Assembly (NCBI GenBank): GCA_010092775.1
Contig: JAADYZ010000079.1
Location: 1-6,290, forward strand
DNA length: 6,290 bases
DNA from: Chloroflexota bacterium
GTDB lineage: Bacteria > Chloroflexota > Anaerolineae > Aggregatilineales > UBA3940
Direction: 5' to 3'
Position numbers and translations under genes: made by a program. Positions 6,266 to 6,290 of the stretch are shown one piece after another. The notes below the pieces were generated by a model. That model ran no database searches. It was not told where the DNA came from and worked only from the letters and a program-made list of their open reading frames with translations. Each line of letters opens with the position of its first letter. Position 1 is the first letter of the stretch.

Positions 6266-6290
6266 CTGTCTCTTATACACATCTCCGAGC
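6266..6290. other. Nextera transposase adapter (sequencing artefact)
   Basis: Bases 6266-6284 are CTGTCTCTTATACACATCT, the reverse complement of the 19-bp Tn5 mosaic end used in Nextera tagmentation. They are followed by CCGAGC (6285-6290), the start of the read-2 (i7-side) adapter. The sequence abuts the interior of pckA with no biological transition. It is untrimmed read-through adapter kept at the contig end, not a genomic Tn5 copy. Confidence 0.97.

Noticed and set aside
6266..6284. A Tn5 mosaic end that could mark a transposon insertion in pckA
   Set aside because: It is followed by CCGAGC, the commercial Nextera read-2 adapter, and the contig stops there, so it is library sequence rather than a biological element.

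Overview
This is a short bacterial contig with gene-dense, housekeeping-type content and a G+C that looks to be in the mid-to-high 50s per cent. It uses GTG starts beside ATG and has AAGGA-type Shine-Dalgarno sites. The lineage cannot be fixed from the sequence alone. The style of the RpiB, the 6-phosphogluconolactonase and the DUF255 protein would fit Chloroflexota (Anaerolineae-like), but this is a guess from general resemblance. The last 25 bases (6266-6290) are Nextera transposase adapter, so the piece comes from a tagmentation library, probably a metagenome, and its right edge is artificial.

Layout: (1) 1-294 (+), the C-terminal end of a transketolase cut by the left edge. (2) 313-780 (+), rpiB, 18 nt downstream. 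(3) 781-903, a 123-nt gap with a terminator-like hairpin and a weak promoter candidate. (4) 904-1641 (+), 6-phosphogluconolactonase. (5) 1664-3727 (+), a large YyaL/SPATA20-type protein (DUF255 thioredoxin-like domain plus an alpha/alpha-barrel glycosidase-like domain). (6) 3728-3825, a gap with an extended -10 promoter candidate. (7) 3826-5340 (+), a 5'-nucleotidase/UshA-family metallophosphatase without a signal peptide. (8) 5321-5644 (+), a small three-helix membrane protein overlapping the nucleotidase by 20 nt. (9) 5698-6265 (-), the C-terminal part of ATP-dependent PEP carboxykinase, convergent with everything else. An intrinsic terminator for it lies at 5644-5676.

Transketolase, RpiB and 6-phosphogluconolactonase are all pentose phosphate pathway enzymes: lactone hydrolysis in the oxidative branch, and ribose/ribulose-5-phosphate isomerisation and ketol transfer in the non-oxidative branch. 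Left of position 3730 the window therefore looks like part of a pentose phosphate cluster, with the DUF255 protein as a probable co-transcribed passenger. The nucleotidase and membrane protein form a second, translationally coupled unit. PEP carboxykinase (gluconeogenesis/anaplerosis) is a separate unit on the other strand.

I found no mobile element, CRISPR array, RNA gene or convincing undescribed system. The points most worth a second look are the adapter-derived false N-terminus on pckA, the nucleotidase/membrane-protein pair, the altered signature motif in the lactonase, and the DUF255 gene sitting in a pentose phosphate operon.
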